Positions 21,823-33,938 of a DNA stretch of 64,000 nt are shown piece after piece; position 1 is the first letter of the stretch, and each line of letters opens with the position of its first letter. The translations under genes and the position numbers were made by a program. The notes below the pieces were generated by a model. It saw nothing but the letters and a program-made list of their open reading frames with translations, searched no databases and had not been told where the DNA came from. The stretch is taken from contig NC_089459.1 in NCBI RefSeq assembly GCF_026210795.1, positions 1,178,001-1,242,000 of the forward strand. The letters are read 5' to 3'. Origin of the DNA: Rhizophagus irregularis. Lineage: Eukaryota; Glomeromycota; Glomeromycetes; Glomerales; Glomeraceae.

Positions 21823-24545
21823 CTCTAATACAATATGTTTCTCCAACATATTTCATGTCATATGTACGTTGATTATCCATTTATTTATCATAGCTTCTTG
21901 TTAATATTTCGACTGATTTATTCATGTTTCTAATAACCTTCTGAGCCAAGTTTGCCAACATCAGATAACACTTTACAAGACGATGAATCAGATGGAGACA
22001 GTGATAATCAACCTTTGGAATTGGTCTCTGGGTTCACCTTTGCAAGTTAGGATGGATTTAAGAATTAGTTGAATAGGTTTGCATTAAAAGAAGGATTTGA
22101 TCATAAGATTAGAACAAGTGAAAAAAAACAAGGATTTTTAAAAAGGGTTGCTTATGAATGCATCAAGTCTGGCTCACATAATCCACAAATTACTTCAGAT
22201 CCAACTAAGCGCTGTAATACTTTTTCTTCATGAGTACTCTGTTCTGGAAACTTAATGTCACCTGTCCAAAAAAAATGGTGTTGTAAAGATCAATTCATTT
22301 AACAATCATCATAATCACTCTCTTATTCCAATTATTCATGAAATAGCACTGCATTTTCATAAATTAACACCTAAAATGTTAGAAGATATAGAGAAGTATG
22401 TTAACCTATCTTTTGCTTAGATATGATTATCCAGACCAACCTATTCATAAAAAAGATTTATACAACACGGTATATCAATTTCGTCAAAAAAACAATCTAG
22501 GTGCCACTGATGCATTCCAGATACTCCAGTAATTACTAGAATGGAAGGATGATGAACCACTCTGGTTAGGCCTAGACTAGACCCAATTTCAAGGAAATTA
22601 AGCTCTCTTTTCTGGATGTTACCAGTACAAAGGGAGCTATATAGCAAATATAATGACATTATAATACTTGATACAACATATAACACGAATAGATTTCAAA
22701 TGATGCTATGCATCTTAACAGTAATTGATAATAATTATAAGACTAGGATTGTGGTAAGTGCTATTATTGAAGATGAAACATTAGACACCTATAGATAGAT
22801 CTTTGATACTATATTTACTGAAACAGGAGTTTGTCACAGAGTTATCTTCACAGATTCAGATCCTTCAATGATTCGTTCAATTAAAGAGATTTATCCCAAT
22901 ACCTAGCACTTGCTGTGCATTTTCCATATTGATCTGAATCTCAGAAAAAAGCTTAAAGGAAAATTGGGAGGAATTTCACCATAAGTTCTATGCATGTTAC
23001 AATTCTCTTTGTGAGGAACTATTTGAATGCAGATGGTCAAACAGCAACAAAATATCTATCTGAATCACTCTTTGTTAAAAAGAAATCATGGGCAATACCC
23101 TGGATATACAAATAATTCACTACTGGAGCCCAAAGTATACAATGAATTGAATCGATTAATAAACATATACATGATAAAGTTGATCAAGTTACCTCATTAT
23201 GTGATCTATTACAGAGTATTAAAGATTATGTTAAAAATGAAAAACATCTTGAAAAGTTTGAAATTAATGAATGAAATGCATTACCTAAAGTTGGAATGCC
23301 AATGTTGAATACGAGATTTTTTGGATAAATGGATGCTGTTATCAAAGACTTCTTAACACCGGTAATGCTTGGAAAATAGCGATCACAAATAAATCAATCA
23401 ATATGCTATGATGCATAAAATGGTAACAATTAATAGAGGCAAGTAATGTTGATTTTTGATATTGAGTTAGATTTCATTATACTTCATCCATATGTGATTT
23501 TGTGACTAAATCATATTTTCAACACTTCTAGATGATAGAAACTGATAATGAAAAAATAAGTACAGTTGGACCTCAATATATCGATGCTGTTAGTTTGGTA
23601 AAATATATCGTTACATTAAATTATCATTACATAGTGAATTATAATGCAGGCCAAAGTCTAATTTTTGGTGGAATTGTGCAAACTCTGAGTTTATTTAAAA
23701 ATTAAATTATAGCTTCTCATTAACATACATTTCATGAAACAAAAGTTGTTCACATTTTGTGTTGAAACAAGAGCTAAAAAATCTAATTACTTGGATAGAA
23801 TGATGGAAATCCTCTTGTTAATTTGGGCCAAATTTATAGTGCTGACCTGAATTAAATCAGTATAACCTAAAATATTGGTATACCTTACTATAGACTACTA
23901 TAAAGGGACAAGGGTAAGTATCAGTACATGTTACATCACGAAATTATATATAATATTGGTACAATGAGGTTTTTTTATTAATTGTGAAATGGAACAACAA
24001 AAATTTATTGGTACAGGTAATTATCGGTATATAGAATATTGGTACATCAAGATCTAACTGTATTGGCAGGAGCAAGATACATGACAAATCCTTTTCCAAT
24101 CACTAATTCATAATTCCAAACCAATGGTACTTGGATATTAATATTCATTCAAATGATCTTTTGCAACAACATCCTTCTATTCTGGTATATGGCATAACAT
24201 AAGAAAATGTGAAACAGAAACTTTCAGCACTTTTTTTTGTTTCAGGCTGATTCACATGGTTCCCAACCACCTGTAAAATCAAGTAAAACCATTTACGCAG
24301 AATTATTTGAGTTATCAAAGAAGGGTATTGATTATGCACTTAAAACATATATGCAATATGAGTTAGTGAGCTTACTCAAGGATTGAAGTAGAACCCTTTG
24401 CTAATGTTAATAACCCAGCTATTATTAAGTACAAAAAACAACCTCCAAAAAGGTTTAAATCAAATGTTGAATTGCCTTTGTCTAAGAGATTTAAATTTTA
24501 TATCAGAAAAGATAAGATACAGGTTAACATAATAGACAACTGGCG
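21823..24545 (+). pseudogene. FAR1/MULE-type transposase, main part, heavily decayed
   Basis: This continues the frame interrupted at 11709. After QYVSPTYFMSY and a probable intron (GTACGT donor) come acidic residues, and then a FAR1-like DNA-binding segment (FALKEGFDHKIRTSE, KRVAYECIKSGSHNPQ). The MULE catalytic core begins at about 22650 (DIIILDTTYNTNRFQMMLCI, VSAIIEDETLDTYR) and continues with FTDSDPSMIRSI and CIFHIDLNLRKKLKGKLGG-like sequence with shifts. The C-terminal tail KQPPKRFKSNVELPLSKR is at about 24430. Stops and frameshifts are frequent throughout, and a 498-bp pogo-like MITE interrupts it at 23563. It would have cut and pasted a Mutator-like element. Now it is dead. Confidence 0.75.
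23563..24060. mobile_element. Pogo/Tigger-like MITE inside the MULE pseudogene
   Basis: The ends are CAGTTGGACCTCAATATATC and the near complement of CAGTTAGATCTTGATGTACC. It is flanked by TA on both sides (23561-23562 and 24061-24062). The terminal CAGTTGGACCTC with TATACCGAT-like words is typical of pogo/Tigger ends (family knowledge). No open frame. Confidence 0.75.
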
Positions 24546-24969
24546 TTATAGATGAAACAAAGGAGTGAAGATGCGAAAAGTGGACATTACTCAAAGATAT
24601 GTCAAAATTAACACATTTATATAGCATATATAACATGTATGTTTAGCATTTATTGCATGTATGTATATGCTGCCTTTGTATGTGATTTATGTTACATGAT
24701 TTTACAATAAAAAACGCCACAGTTAAAAGTCACATGTTCTGTCTTAAAAATATTATAAATATTTATGTCACGTGATCTGAGTTCAAACACCCTGTATACA
24801 AATAGAAATTGCCAAAATAAAATATACAGTATAACAAAAAAAAATTAAAAAAACATAAAGTAAATAAAAACTGGCTTCATAAAAGTAATTTTATTTCTGT
24901 TTTTCTTTTTTTGAGATGTGTAAAAACAGTCAAAAGTAAGGTTCAAAGTCTTTATTGAGAGTTGTTTAA

Positions 24970-25446
24970 GGGGAGCGTGTAGTCACGTGATTTATAATAA
25001 GACTATCAATGGCGCAAATTTAAAATATGAAGCCCAAGAACAAAAGTACTTTAGTTTGAATAATTATGTATTATTTTATTATTATTTTTGTAAAGACATG
25101 TGAAAACATACCTATAGAATACAAATATATTAAATTAATTAATGATAAAATGCTTTTTGTTAAAAAAATAATATTATGTTTTCCAGTAGAGAGATTCTAA
25201 ACTTTCACTAAGCGATTTGCAACCTTTTTGGAACTTCTTTTGATATTTTCTCCAAAATATAATATTTAAGTCTAAATAAAAACTATACCTGGTGAACTTT
25301 CAGGTTCCAAAAGGTAAGAAAATAATATATTTTTTTTAATATTTAGTAATTTACAAATGTTTTATTAGACATGAACGTTCTGAATAGCACAAAAAAATTT
25401 TTGCGCCATGATAGTCAATTAAAAGTCACGTGATTACACTCTCCCC
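24970..25446. mobile_element. piggyBac-like MITE (TTAA-flanked), copy A
   Basis: The element is 477 bp with ends GGGGAGCGTGTAGTCACGTG and the near complement (CACGTGATTACACTCTCCCC). It is flanked exactly by TTAA (24966-24969 and 25447-25450), the piggyBac target. The arms continue with TATCAATGGCGCAAA / TTTGCGCCATGATA. No coding sequence. Confidence 0.8.
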
Positions 25447-25450
25447 TTAA

Positions 25451-27622
25451 AGATAAATATCAATTTGTTCTACAATTAGTATACCATTATGATATGGTGT
25501 AACTCTGATTACTTCCAAAAAGTAAAAATATATTTTGCAAATAACTTTTAATCTAGCAGTCTGATTTTAACAATTTTTTTTATTTTGATCAGAATAATAA
25601 AAGTTATCAATTAAAAAAGATCATTGAAATTGAATCATTAGATTTGGAAATAATTATTTTTGGAAGGTCAAATTTTAAGTTTGAATCAATCAAGTTTCAA
25701 AGGAAAAATTTGATTTATGCAGAATACTATTCATAATATTAGATAAAGGTTAAACATTAAATAAGCTATTGAAATTTCAAAAATAATTATCTGTTCCAAA
25801 GTTAAAACCAAAGTGGAATTCATCTTTCATATTTAAAATAATTTGTTAATGGGCTGGCAATTTGTGAAAAACATCTAAAAACACATCCAATTTAAGATGA
25901 GTTTTAGTCTAAAAGTTATTAGAGGGTATTCTAATCAGGAGTCTTGTAATTTAATGAATAGAAAAGGTCAGCAGTATAAAGTAAATAATAGGTAAAAAAA
26001 AAGGTATTGAAGAGTTATGTTTGAAGCATTCCAGTAGGCTAGTGAAAGTCTCTTAGAGATAATTTTTATATAGGTACTTAAGTCATTGTAAAGTTAATAT
26101 ATGCTTCTTAATAACATTATTTAATACATCAAAAAGCATCAGTCTGTTAGTATAAAGGTTGTTTTGTTGTAAATAAGTAATGAAATTTTTAATAATAAGA
26201 TCTTCATCAAAGTTTCTTTTCATGTTTAAAAAAATATATTAATTTTCATAACATTACTGTTTAAGGTAGTAGTTTTCTTTTTTATATTGTTATCCTGTCA
26301 ATTATTAAAGCTGACTGAAAAACTTTAATGCTTTAACAGTTAACTAGAATTTAACTTAATAGGAAAATCTTAAGTTGATTACAAATAATCACATAAAATG
26401 ATATTGAATATTCAGTTATGGTTGTGAAATTAACTATCTTGAATTATACTACTGGGAATAATGCTTTTTTTGTCAACTTAAATACTATAATACAATTCTT
26501 AATTATAAAACTATCTGTGGTAAAATCCTAATACTATTTATAATAAAATTAAAAAATAAAAATATATGATAAAATAAAGGGTATTGCTAATAAATATCAT
26601 TAGTGGTGATGGTCACCAGTAGTGGATTTATGATGTAATATTGGTTAGTATTTTATTAAATTTTAATTCAGGCCAAAAGTACATCTTAATGCTGGTATGG
26701 TGACAATTACCACTGGTAAGCTTTAGCAATTTTCTAAAATGAATAATAAATAAATAAAATAAAATAATTATAACAAATAAAATTAATAAAATAAATACAA
26801 ATTTATCAGATTTATCAAATAAATTAAGAAAATTAAGAAAATCAAAAAAATTAAATGATTTACAAAATGATCTACATAAAATTACTGTGCTTTTCTTTCC
26901 TTAAAAAATGAACTCCTGTAAGTCTTTAAATTTCCAATACCAATTGCTTAATTTTATTTTATCTCAAAAATCTTATCAAATTAACAGTAGTATTAACAGT
27001 ATAATAATTTAAGTAGGACTTGTTTTAAAAATATAATAAACACAAACTGAAATCCAATGAAATTATTTGTTTTACTTGTTTTTTCAATGATTCCTTTTGT
27101 TCAATAAATTGACTTAAGAAATATGCAAAAATTAAAGCTGGAATTCTTTATTTTAATCATTAAGCTCTTAATAAGCATTGATATGTCACATGAATTTTTG
27201 TTTTATCATTCATTTTATTTGCATTTTATTTGAATAAGGTTTGTCTTGTAATTCTTAAAAACTATTTCCTTCAATTAGTAAGTCTTGTAACACAATTTCG
27301 TAAGGCATTATGGTATATAAAGTAATACCATAAAAAAAAATAATAAAAATAAATTAAAGTTTAATCATTATTTATTATATATTTATATACATATTAAAAT
27401 TTTTTGATTCTTTAACATAACTCCTTCCATTAAAAGAGAATTTGCAGCATTAGTAAATATTCAATCAAGATTGTTTAAGCAAATCTGAGATTTATTAATT
27501 TTATTTTATTTCTACAAGAGTAGTCAGTAACAACCAATACAAATTAAAGACAATACATATGTGAATACGAGAGGCTAAAATGTGTGTATATGACTTGCTA
27601 AAGATCATCTAGCGCTAGGAGT
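25451..27622. other. AT-rich gene-free region with one small hairpin repeat
   Basis: No open frame of interest was seen. A palindromic stretch at about 26578-26740 pairs TTGCTAATAAATATCATTAG with TTACCACTGGTAAGCTTTAGCAA imperfectly and contains GGTGATGGTCACCA, so it may be an old MITE. A fragment of the recurring hairpin module (AAAAAAGATCATTGAAATTG) lies at 25614. The rest is low-complexity AT sequence. Confidence 0.5.
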
Positions 27623-27626
27623 TTAA

Positions 27627-28438
27627 GGGTAGAGTACACACTATAATTAATTTTAATAGTCACGTGATGGAATGTCAATTTCAAAATAATACAAGAGAAG
27701 ATCGGTCTAATAAAAAAATGGCAATTTGTGCCAAACCTTTTTCATATTTTTTGTGTAAGCTCTTTGGAATCAATAATATTCATGATATAAAAATTAAAGT
27801 TCGTTTAATTTTATCATGATTCTTTTATGTTCGTATGAAGTTGAGTAAAACTGCCAATTTTCTAAAAAGTCTGCCAATTTTCTAGTTTGTTTTAAGTAAC
27901 TATAACTAAAACTCTTATATTATATTAAAAAATTATTATAAAAACCAAAAAAAGTAAGTTTATTTTGTTGTTTATTTTCTCAGAAATGAAAAAAAAAAGA
28001 AAAAAAAGTTATTTATTATAATATGGTTTATATTATATATTATAATTACTATTTCTAAGTTAATAAAATATTTTTGTTTTTTTTAAACATAGGTTATAAA
28101 ATACATGAAACAAAAGACTATTTTAATGTACTATAACTGATAGATTAGTTGATATATTTAATCTTTATATTAGTTTCAGTTCTTTATTTTTATTACGTCA
28201 AAATTATTGATTGTAAATATTAGTTTACTATAAGATAGGTTCTCAACGAAGTAGTTAGTTTTTTGTGGTATTTTTTTAAAGGAAAATTAGCAATTTTACT
28301 TTATTCTTTATTAAATTTTATGTTTCTTTCGTTTAAATCAGTAAATTTTTTGTATATGCCGATCATTTTACATGTGATATAATTAGCCACGGTAATTAAT
28401 AAAAAATGATTATATAGGTGTACTCTACGTCTCTACCC
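27627..28438. mobile_element. piggyBac-like MITE (TTAA-flanked), copy B
   Basis: The element is 812 bp with ends GGGTAGAGTACACAC and GTGTACTCTACGTCTCTACCC. It is flanked by TTAA (27623-27626 and 28439-28442). About 30 bases inside its left end it carries AGTCACGTGAT, the same subterminal motif as copy A, although the termini differ (GGGTAG versus GGGGAG). No open frame. Confidence 0.72.
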
Positions 28439-28514
28439 TTAAATCCCTTGCCACCAGACCTCACCCTTGGATAAAGAGTAGAGCTATACTTAGGTGAAAT
28501 TACACCACCTAGTC

Positions 28515-30060
28515 TAACCCAAACACACTGGGTAAAAATAAAGGAATCAATTGGGACAAGCCCCCTCTATAGCCACAGGCGTATAGAGCAAAATAAAATA
28601 TAAAAATTTGGCAGCTAACAATGCACTATATTCTAATTAATACATGTGACTATAAATAGAAGCTATACTAATTTAATCTACGTAATAAAGTTAAAATCTC
28701 TGCTAAAACCTTACTGTTACCTTTATTACGTCCTTACTCTTTGAGGAATTCTTTGCCTTCAGGTTTTTCAACTGGTTATCATTATTAGCGGCTTTTGTTG
28801 AGGACTTCTTATCTTTCTTCTTAGGCTGATTACTATTTGAATTTTATCCAGTACTACCAGACTTCTTATTTGGAGTATTTTTAGGCTTCCTTATTAATAA
28901 TAGAGAAAACTTGAGAAGTATCTAAGGCCTTGAGTGTAGCTTCCCAATTCTCGAAATAGCCTACAAGTTTCCTCTTTTCTTTGCTTATTTGTATACACAT
29001 CATTAAAAATTGTAATGGTTTACGGTTGGCCCACAAGGTAGCCATCGTCATTTCTTCCAGAATGTCATGAATAATGGCTTGGAACTTTTCATGTTATTTC
29101 CTTTTTCATAAAGTCCAACTTGTGGGGAACCATCTCACAGGTATACCTCCCAGGTTAGTCGTCCAGAACTTAGTAAATTGGGGAAGGGTAAATGAGTTCA
29201 AAACTATTTTGACTCTAAGAGTCTGATATTTATGTTGCTGTTTAACTGACAACTTGATAGTATGACCCCATAACGTTAATTCTCCTAAGATTTTCTCAAC
29301 GTCCCAGGTATACGGAATATCATATACAATAATATCTCTGACTTGCTTTCGCTGGTCATCGGCTTCTTTGTATCCTGTTAGTATTTGAGTGGCCTCAGGT
29401 ACAGTAAATTCTTTTCCTACAGGATTTTTTAGCTGATGTTTATGCATCAGTATTTGCCGTTGTTGATTGATTTTTGACTTGTTTATCATCTGTAACACAC
29501 GCCTTTTGTTTATTTTTCTTCCAGGAAGTTTTGGGTATCACAGTTTGATCAACAGGGGTCATTTCCACATCTGGCAGTATTGGAGGCGTTTCAAGTACTA
29601 GATTTGGTGTAATTTTTGTATTTAATGAACTAGTAGATGTAAACAATTCATCATCTTCAGAGGGATATTCCAAATCTGTGTCATCACCCATATCACCATA
29701 TACCTGATAGGCGCGGGTGGCAAAAGAATCCCACAACCTGGACAAAATGTAAAGAGCTATCGAGAATATTAGTGAAAGGGTGATAGGTTGTATATTTGTC
29801 GCCTTCACCTGTGATGCAAAGTTGTTCAGGTTGGCACATTCGCCAAACGTATCTACTAGAAGCTGAGCTTTGTCCATAACCTGTGGACTCTTATCAAATA
29901 AAGTTTTTAGGAAACCATTTTCTACAAAAGAACTGAGCTGAGCGGTTACTGTATGTAAAAAAAGTCACTATTATAGAAATAAACTTTAAAAAGTCTTCTG
30001 CGTTATTTGGATTTCTAACTGAGTCTCCCATGTTTGACATTTTTATTTTATATAAAAAAT
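28515..30060 (-). mobile_element. Half-LINE (ORF1-only retroelement), copy 1
   Basis: This shares its order with the copy at 38699-40640: leader, ORF1 and a 3' region with AAACACACTGGGTAAAAATA. No reverse transcriptase is present, so it would need the enzymes of a LINE in trans. Target duplications were not resolved for this copy, so its limits are approximate. Confidence 0.65.
28740..30040 (-). pseudogene. Half-LINE ORF1 protein, decayed copy 1
   Basis: The start is MSNMGDSVRNPNNAEDFLKF at 30040, then frames change several times. Recognisable parts are KATNIQPITLSLIFSIALYI (29440-29877), EMTPVDQTVIPKTSWKKNKQ and the RRM-like stretch VRDIIVYDIPYTWDVEKIL followed by KHQYTLRVKI-type sequence and LGGIPVRWFPTSWTL (29106-29498). 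The Lys-rich C-terminus is only a remnant near 28740-28900. It is a diverged relative of the protein at 38810, with about the same length and order. Confidence 0.7.
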
Positions 30061-30558
30061 TTTAAATAAAGTGAAAAAATTTAAATAAATTTTTTGCAGA
30101 ATTTTTCGTAAAAATAAAGTTTTTGCAAATCTGAGATGATTATAATGAGTGAAAAATAAAAACTATTAAGAAAAAGTGAATTATAATAAAATAGAATGTG
30201 TCTTTTAATAAGATACTTAATTAATCTATGTTACTAGTGATTAATTACTAATTTCAGGACTATAGTATCCTGCCGCGATATACGGTAGTTTAATTGATTT
30301 TGTTCTTTAAATTAATTAATCATGTGCCTTATTCTAAAAATAACTTTTTCTTCTTCTTAAAATATTTTCATATATAATAATTATCAGCTGTTATTGAATT
30401 TTTCATGTTATTTTGATTTTTTAACTGAACGTATTTTTTTGCTCTTATTTAAGAACCTAATTTTTCCTTTTCACTTTTTCTTTACTTTTTTGCAAAATTC
30501 TTTGCATATACCAACCTTTTATTAAAACTTATATATTTCTTTTAATACTATAATTAAA
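30041..30558. other. AT-rich spacer, no gene seen
   Basis: Low-complexity AT sequence follows the leader of half-LINE copy 1. No frame, repeat or signal was recognised. Confidence 0.5.
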
Positions 30559-30895
30559 AATGATTTGTTGCTGTTTCAAGACATCCAACAAAAAATACAA
30601 AGTATTAAAGGCTGCTCGTAAATCAAAGGTTTGTTAACTTAAGAGTAAGTATTGTATGCAAGGTTTTTAAGATGTTTCTTAAATGGGGATAGCCTGTAGA
30701 CAGGATTTTGAGATATCTAAGTCTTAAATGAATTCCCCTGTAGAACTTTTTTGGACTATCGACTTTATTTATTTAGTCTTTAACTAACTTGGTGTTTCTA
30801 CTTTTCCATTTAATAATATAAGATCAAGTCCAAACATCACAATCTGAAAATAATTTCTTACAAGAAGAAGTTGCAACTTTCATAGAATTTGGAAT

Positions 30896-31982
30896 TAGAG
30901 CTCCGAACAGATCAGCCAAATTCAGGTAACCTGACCTGACCTGACCTGAAATTCAGGTCAGGTATGAGATTTTTGAAAAAAATTCAGGTCAGGTATGAAG
31001 ATTGATCTGACCTGATTGACCTGTTGACCTGAAACTATTGATTCTACTATATAATAAAAGTGAGTTGCAGTATTGCGATTCACTTTTTTATATTGATTTT
31101 ATATAATAAAAGTGAATTGCAGTATTGCGATTCACTTTTTTATATAGATTCTATATAAAAAAAGTGAGTTACGGTATTGCGATCCACTTTTTTATATAGA
31201 ATCTATATAAAAAAAGTGAGTTACGGTATTGCGATTCACTTTTTTATATAGATTCTATATAAAAAAAGAGAGTTACAGTATTGCGATTCACTTTTTTATA
31301 TAGATTCTATATAAAAAAAGTGAGTTACGGTATTGCAATTCACTTTTTTATATTGATTCTATATAATAAAAGTGAGTTGCGATATTGCGATTCACTTTTT
31401 TATATTAATTCTATATAAAAAAAAGTGAGTTGAAATATTGCGATTCACTTTTTTATATTGATTTTATATAATAAAAGTAAATTGCGATATTGCAACTCAC
31501 TTTTTTTATATTAATTCTTATAAAAAAAGTGAATTGCAATATTGGGATTCACTTTTTTATATAATTTTAATATAAAAATGTTGAATCGCAATATTTCGAG
31601 AAAAAATGTTGCGAAAACGTTTTTTTCATAATATTATATTAAAAAAATGTTTCGTAACATTTTTTTTTTGATATTTCAATAATAACGTTGCGAAAACATT
31701 TTTTTCATAATGTTATATTAAAAAAAACGTTTTGCAATATTTTTTTTTAATATTTTAATAAAAAACGTTGCAAAAACGTTTTTTTTTTATAATATTATAT
31801 TAAAAAAAAAGTTTTGTACCATTTTTTTTCAATACTTTAATAAAAATAGTTCTGAAATTTTTCAGGTTTCAGGTCAGGTCAAACAGACAACCTGATATAA
31901 CCTGACCTGACCTGACCTGAAAAAAAATTTTAGGTCAGGTTTATTAATTAACCTGACCTGACCTGACCCATTCGGAACTCTA
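30896..31982. mobile_element. hAT-type non-autonomous element with internal palindrome array
   Basis: The element is 1087 bp, with ends TAGAGCTCCGAAC and (complement of the right end) TAGAGTTCCGAAT. It is flanked by exact 8-bp repeats TTTGGAAT (30888-30895 and 31983-31990). Subterminal arrays of AGGTCAGGTC (CCTGACCTGA) lie inside each end, and a palindromic tandem array fills the middle. TAGRG-type ends plus the 8-bp duplication place it in hAT. Confidence 0.85.
31040..31570. repeat. Array of ~9 palindromic units of 50-58 bp
   Basis: Units of the form TATATAAAAAAAGTGAGTTACGG TATTGCGATTCACTTTTTTA repeat about nine times with small changes. Each unit is itself a near-perfect hairpin (AAAGTGAGTT pairing with a TTCACTTTT-type arm). 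A more diverged continuation with AACGTT-type hairpins runs to about 31850. Confidence 0.75.
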
Positions 31983-32165
31983 TTTGGAATTTTGCAATTT
32001 GGGCTAATTCATCAAAAATAAGAAGCCACATTTCTATAATGAACTTTGGACTATCACTCAAAAAGAATGCAAGGAAATAAGTCAACTAAAGAATGTTAAT
32101 AAAATAACTGAAAATAATTAGAAAGTTCTTGAAACCAAATTATACCAAATAATATCTATTCTAAC

Positions 32166-32409
32166 TAAGGTTGCTTGTCTAAACCTCTTCAAAATCCTAC
32201 GATTAGTTTCGTCAAAATTTTACTATAGATTTATTATAGTTTTGGCAGAGTTTCGGCAGTTTCGGCATTTATAATAAGTTTCAGCAGTTTCGTCTTTCTC
32301 CAAAGTTTCGCCAGTTTTTTAATATAACTTTAATATAGTTTCAGCAGAATTTCGCTTTTTGGCAAAACGCCATTTTGCCTAAACCCTTAGGTTTCGGCAA
32401 GTAACCTTA
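32166..32409. mobile_element. hAT-type MITE, TAAGGTTGC family, copy 2
   Basis: The element is 244 bp, with ends TAAGGTTGCTTGTCTAAACC and a near complement (one change: GTAACCTTA). It is flanked by exact 8-bp repeats ATTCTAAC (32158-32165 and 32410-32417). The interior repeats GTTTCGGCAG-like words. Confidence 0.85.
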
Positions 32410-32746
32410 ATTCTAACTAAGCATGGAATAATTTTCTCTATTTTTAATAAAATTATTTTTAAACTTTTTATTATTTTTAAATTATAATTATTGGTTCCAA
32501 TCTTCACTCATGATATTTCTTAAATTTATTCCTATGAATTATATATTTAACTAATTTTCCACCTAAATTTCTAAGTTTATAAACATTATTATTGAGTACT
32601 TCATAAATAAAATAAGGTCCTATTCATTTATTTTCTAATTTTGCTGAGAAATTATTTAAAACTTGATTTTCTAGTATTTTTAATTTTTCTGAAATTTCTT
32701 ATTGATCATAAACTTGTATTTACTTTACTTGTTCTTTTTTTATTCT

Positions 32747-33938
32747 TAATTGCTAATTCGGTTAAGATCAGCAGTGTCCTATGGTGCGGCGCATCTATAC
32801 TCATCAAATGAAAATTGGGTATTTTTAAACTTCAATAACTCATTAAAATTTTATGTTAAACTGAAAAAGTAAACTGATACAATTATAGATTAAAGGATTC
32901 TCTTTCATTCTATCGGATTTAATTTCCTCTAACTTTTATAGATTAAAAGTTATTAGCTTTTTAAGTTGGAGTATTTTTTATATAAGTCTATGTAAAATAG
33001 TGAAATTTCGGAATCAATTTTCCACGTGATTACGATTTGAGCCAATCAGGTAAATCTAATTTAATAAATCACGTAATGATCAATGGGGATGTTACCAAAT
33101 AAGGCTAAACTATTACTTAATTTGGTAAAGATCGGCCTAAAATAAATTTTTGGACTGTTGATGAGTATAGATGCGCCGCACCATACTATGTAAAATTGGG
33201 GAAATTGGTGCAAATAATAAAAATAATTATCATATGATCTAATAATCCAATTTTGATGAACTTTTTTTTGTTCTGTAAGACTGGATTACCTTTATAAAAT
33301 AAAAATAATTTCATTGAAATTGGACCATTAGGTTGTGAGATAATCACAAAAACATATTTTACTGACAACGATCAGATTTCATTAATAACAAAGCAGACAA
33401 TTATCTCCTGATTCAGTGATCCAATTTCGATAAACTTTTTTTTGTTATTTAGATCTCAATAATCTCTACATAATAAAAAAATTTTGTCAAAATTGGGCCT
33501 CTAGATCATGAGATAATTGCGAAAACATATTTTGCCAGACGATTTTTAGATTCGTGATATGGCAAAATATATCTTTGTGATTATCTTCCGATCTAGCAGT
33601 CCAATATTGACAAACTTTTTTTTATTGTGAAGAAGAGGTTAAGACCTAAAAGACAAAAAAAAATTATTGAAATTGGATCACTGAATTAGGAATCAATTCT
33701 TTTTTTATGATTTACTAAAATTTAGTCATAATGATAATATGAAATACTTTTTCACGATTTTCTTATAATTTAGTATTTCAATTTCAATAAATTTTTTATT
33801 TTATTGAGGAAATCAAGATCTATAAAACAAAAAAAAGTTCATTGAAATTGGATCATTGGATCAAGAGATAATTATTTTCTTTTTTTGCCCCGATTTTACA
33901 TAGTAAGACACTGTTGATCTTAACCGAATTAGCAATTA
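32747..33938. mobile_element. Long TIR element inserted in the Gypsy remains
   Basis: The ends TAATTGCTAATTCGGTTAAG and the complement at 33938 pair for ~50 bases (GGTTAAGATCAGCAGTGTC versus GGTTAAGATCAACAGTGTC on the complement). The interior is a series of hairpins built on TTGATGAACTTTTTTTT / AAAAGTTCATTGAAATTGG. No clear direct target duplication was found. A mariner-type MITE sits inside its left arm. Confidence 0.6.
32782..33183. mobile_element. Tc1/mariner-type MITE nested in the arm of the TIR element
   Basis: The element is 402 bp, with ends TGGTGCGGCGCATCTATACT and the exact complement. It is flanked by TA (32780-32781 and 33184-33185). Removing it makes the outer left arm (..CAGTGTCC TA CTATGTAAAATTGGGG) match the outer right arm, which confirms the insertion. 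Confidence 0.85.

Larger units (their letters stand above)
11044..24795. mobile_element. Probable MULE (Mutator-like) element, tentative limits
   Basis: These limits are tentative. Nearly matching ends (CAGGGTGTTT near 11050 and its complement AAACACCCTG at 24785-24794) lie just inside a 9-bp direct repeat ATACAAATA (11035-11043 and 24796-24804). A 9-bp duplication and the FAR1/MULE transposase inside fit Mutator-like elements. The outermost bases do not align perfectly, and a 9-bp AT-rich match can arise by chance. Confidence 0.4.
30559..32165 (+). pseudogene. Remains of an unrecognised gene interrupted by a hAT element
   Basis: A short exon starting MICCCFKTSNKKYKVLKAAR at 30559 is followed by a probable intron and a second open stretch (QSENNFLQEEVATFIEFG) that runs into the hAT element at 30896. 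Beyond it, about 32000-32160, another frame reads HFYNELWTITQKECKEISQL and KVLETKLYQIISILT before the next MITE. The cysteine-rich N-terminus followed by basic residues could be a lipid-modified membrane anchor, but this is a guess. No family was recognised, and exon phases do not fit perfectly. It is called only as a likely broken host gene. Confidence 0.35.

Noticed and set aside
30930-31960. CCTGACCTGACC repeats as telomeric DNA
   Set aside because: They occur as inverted short arrays inside the ends of a hAT element with an 8-bp duplication, not as a long terminal array.
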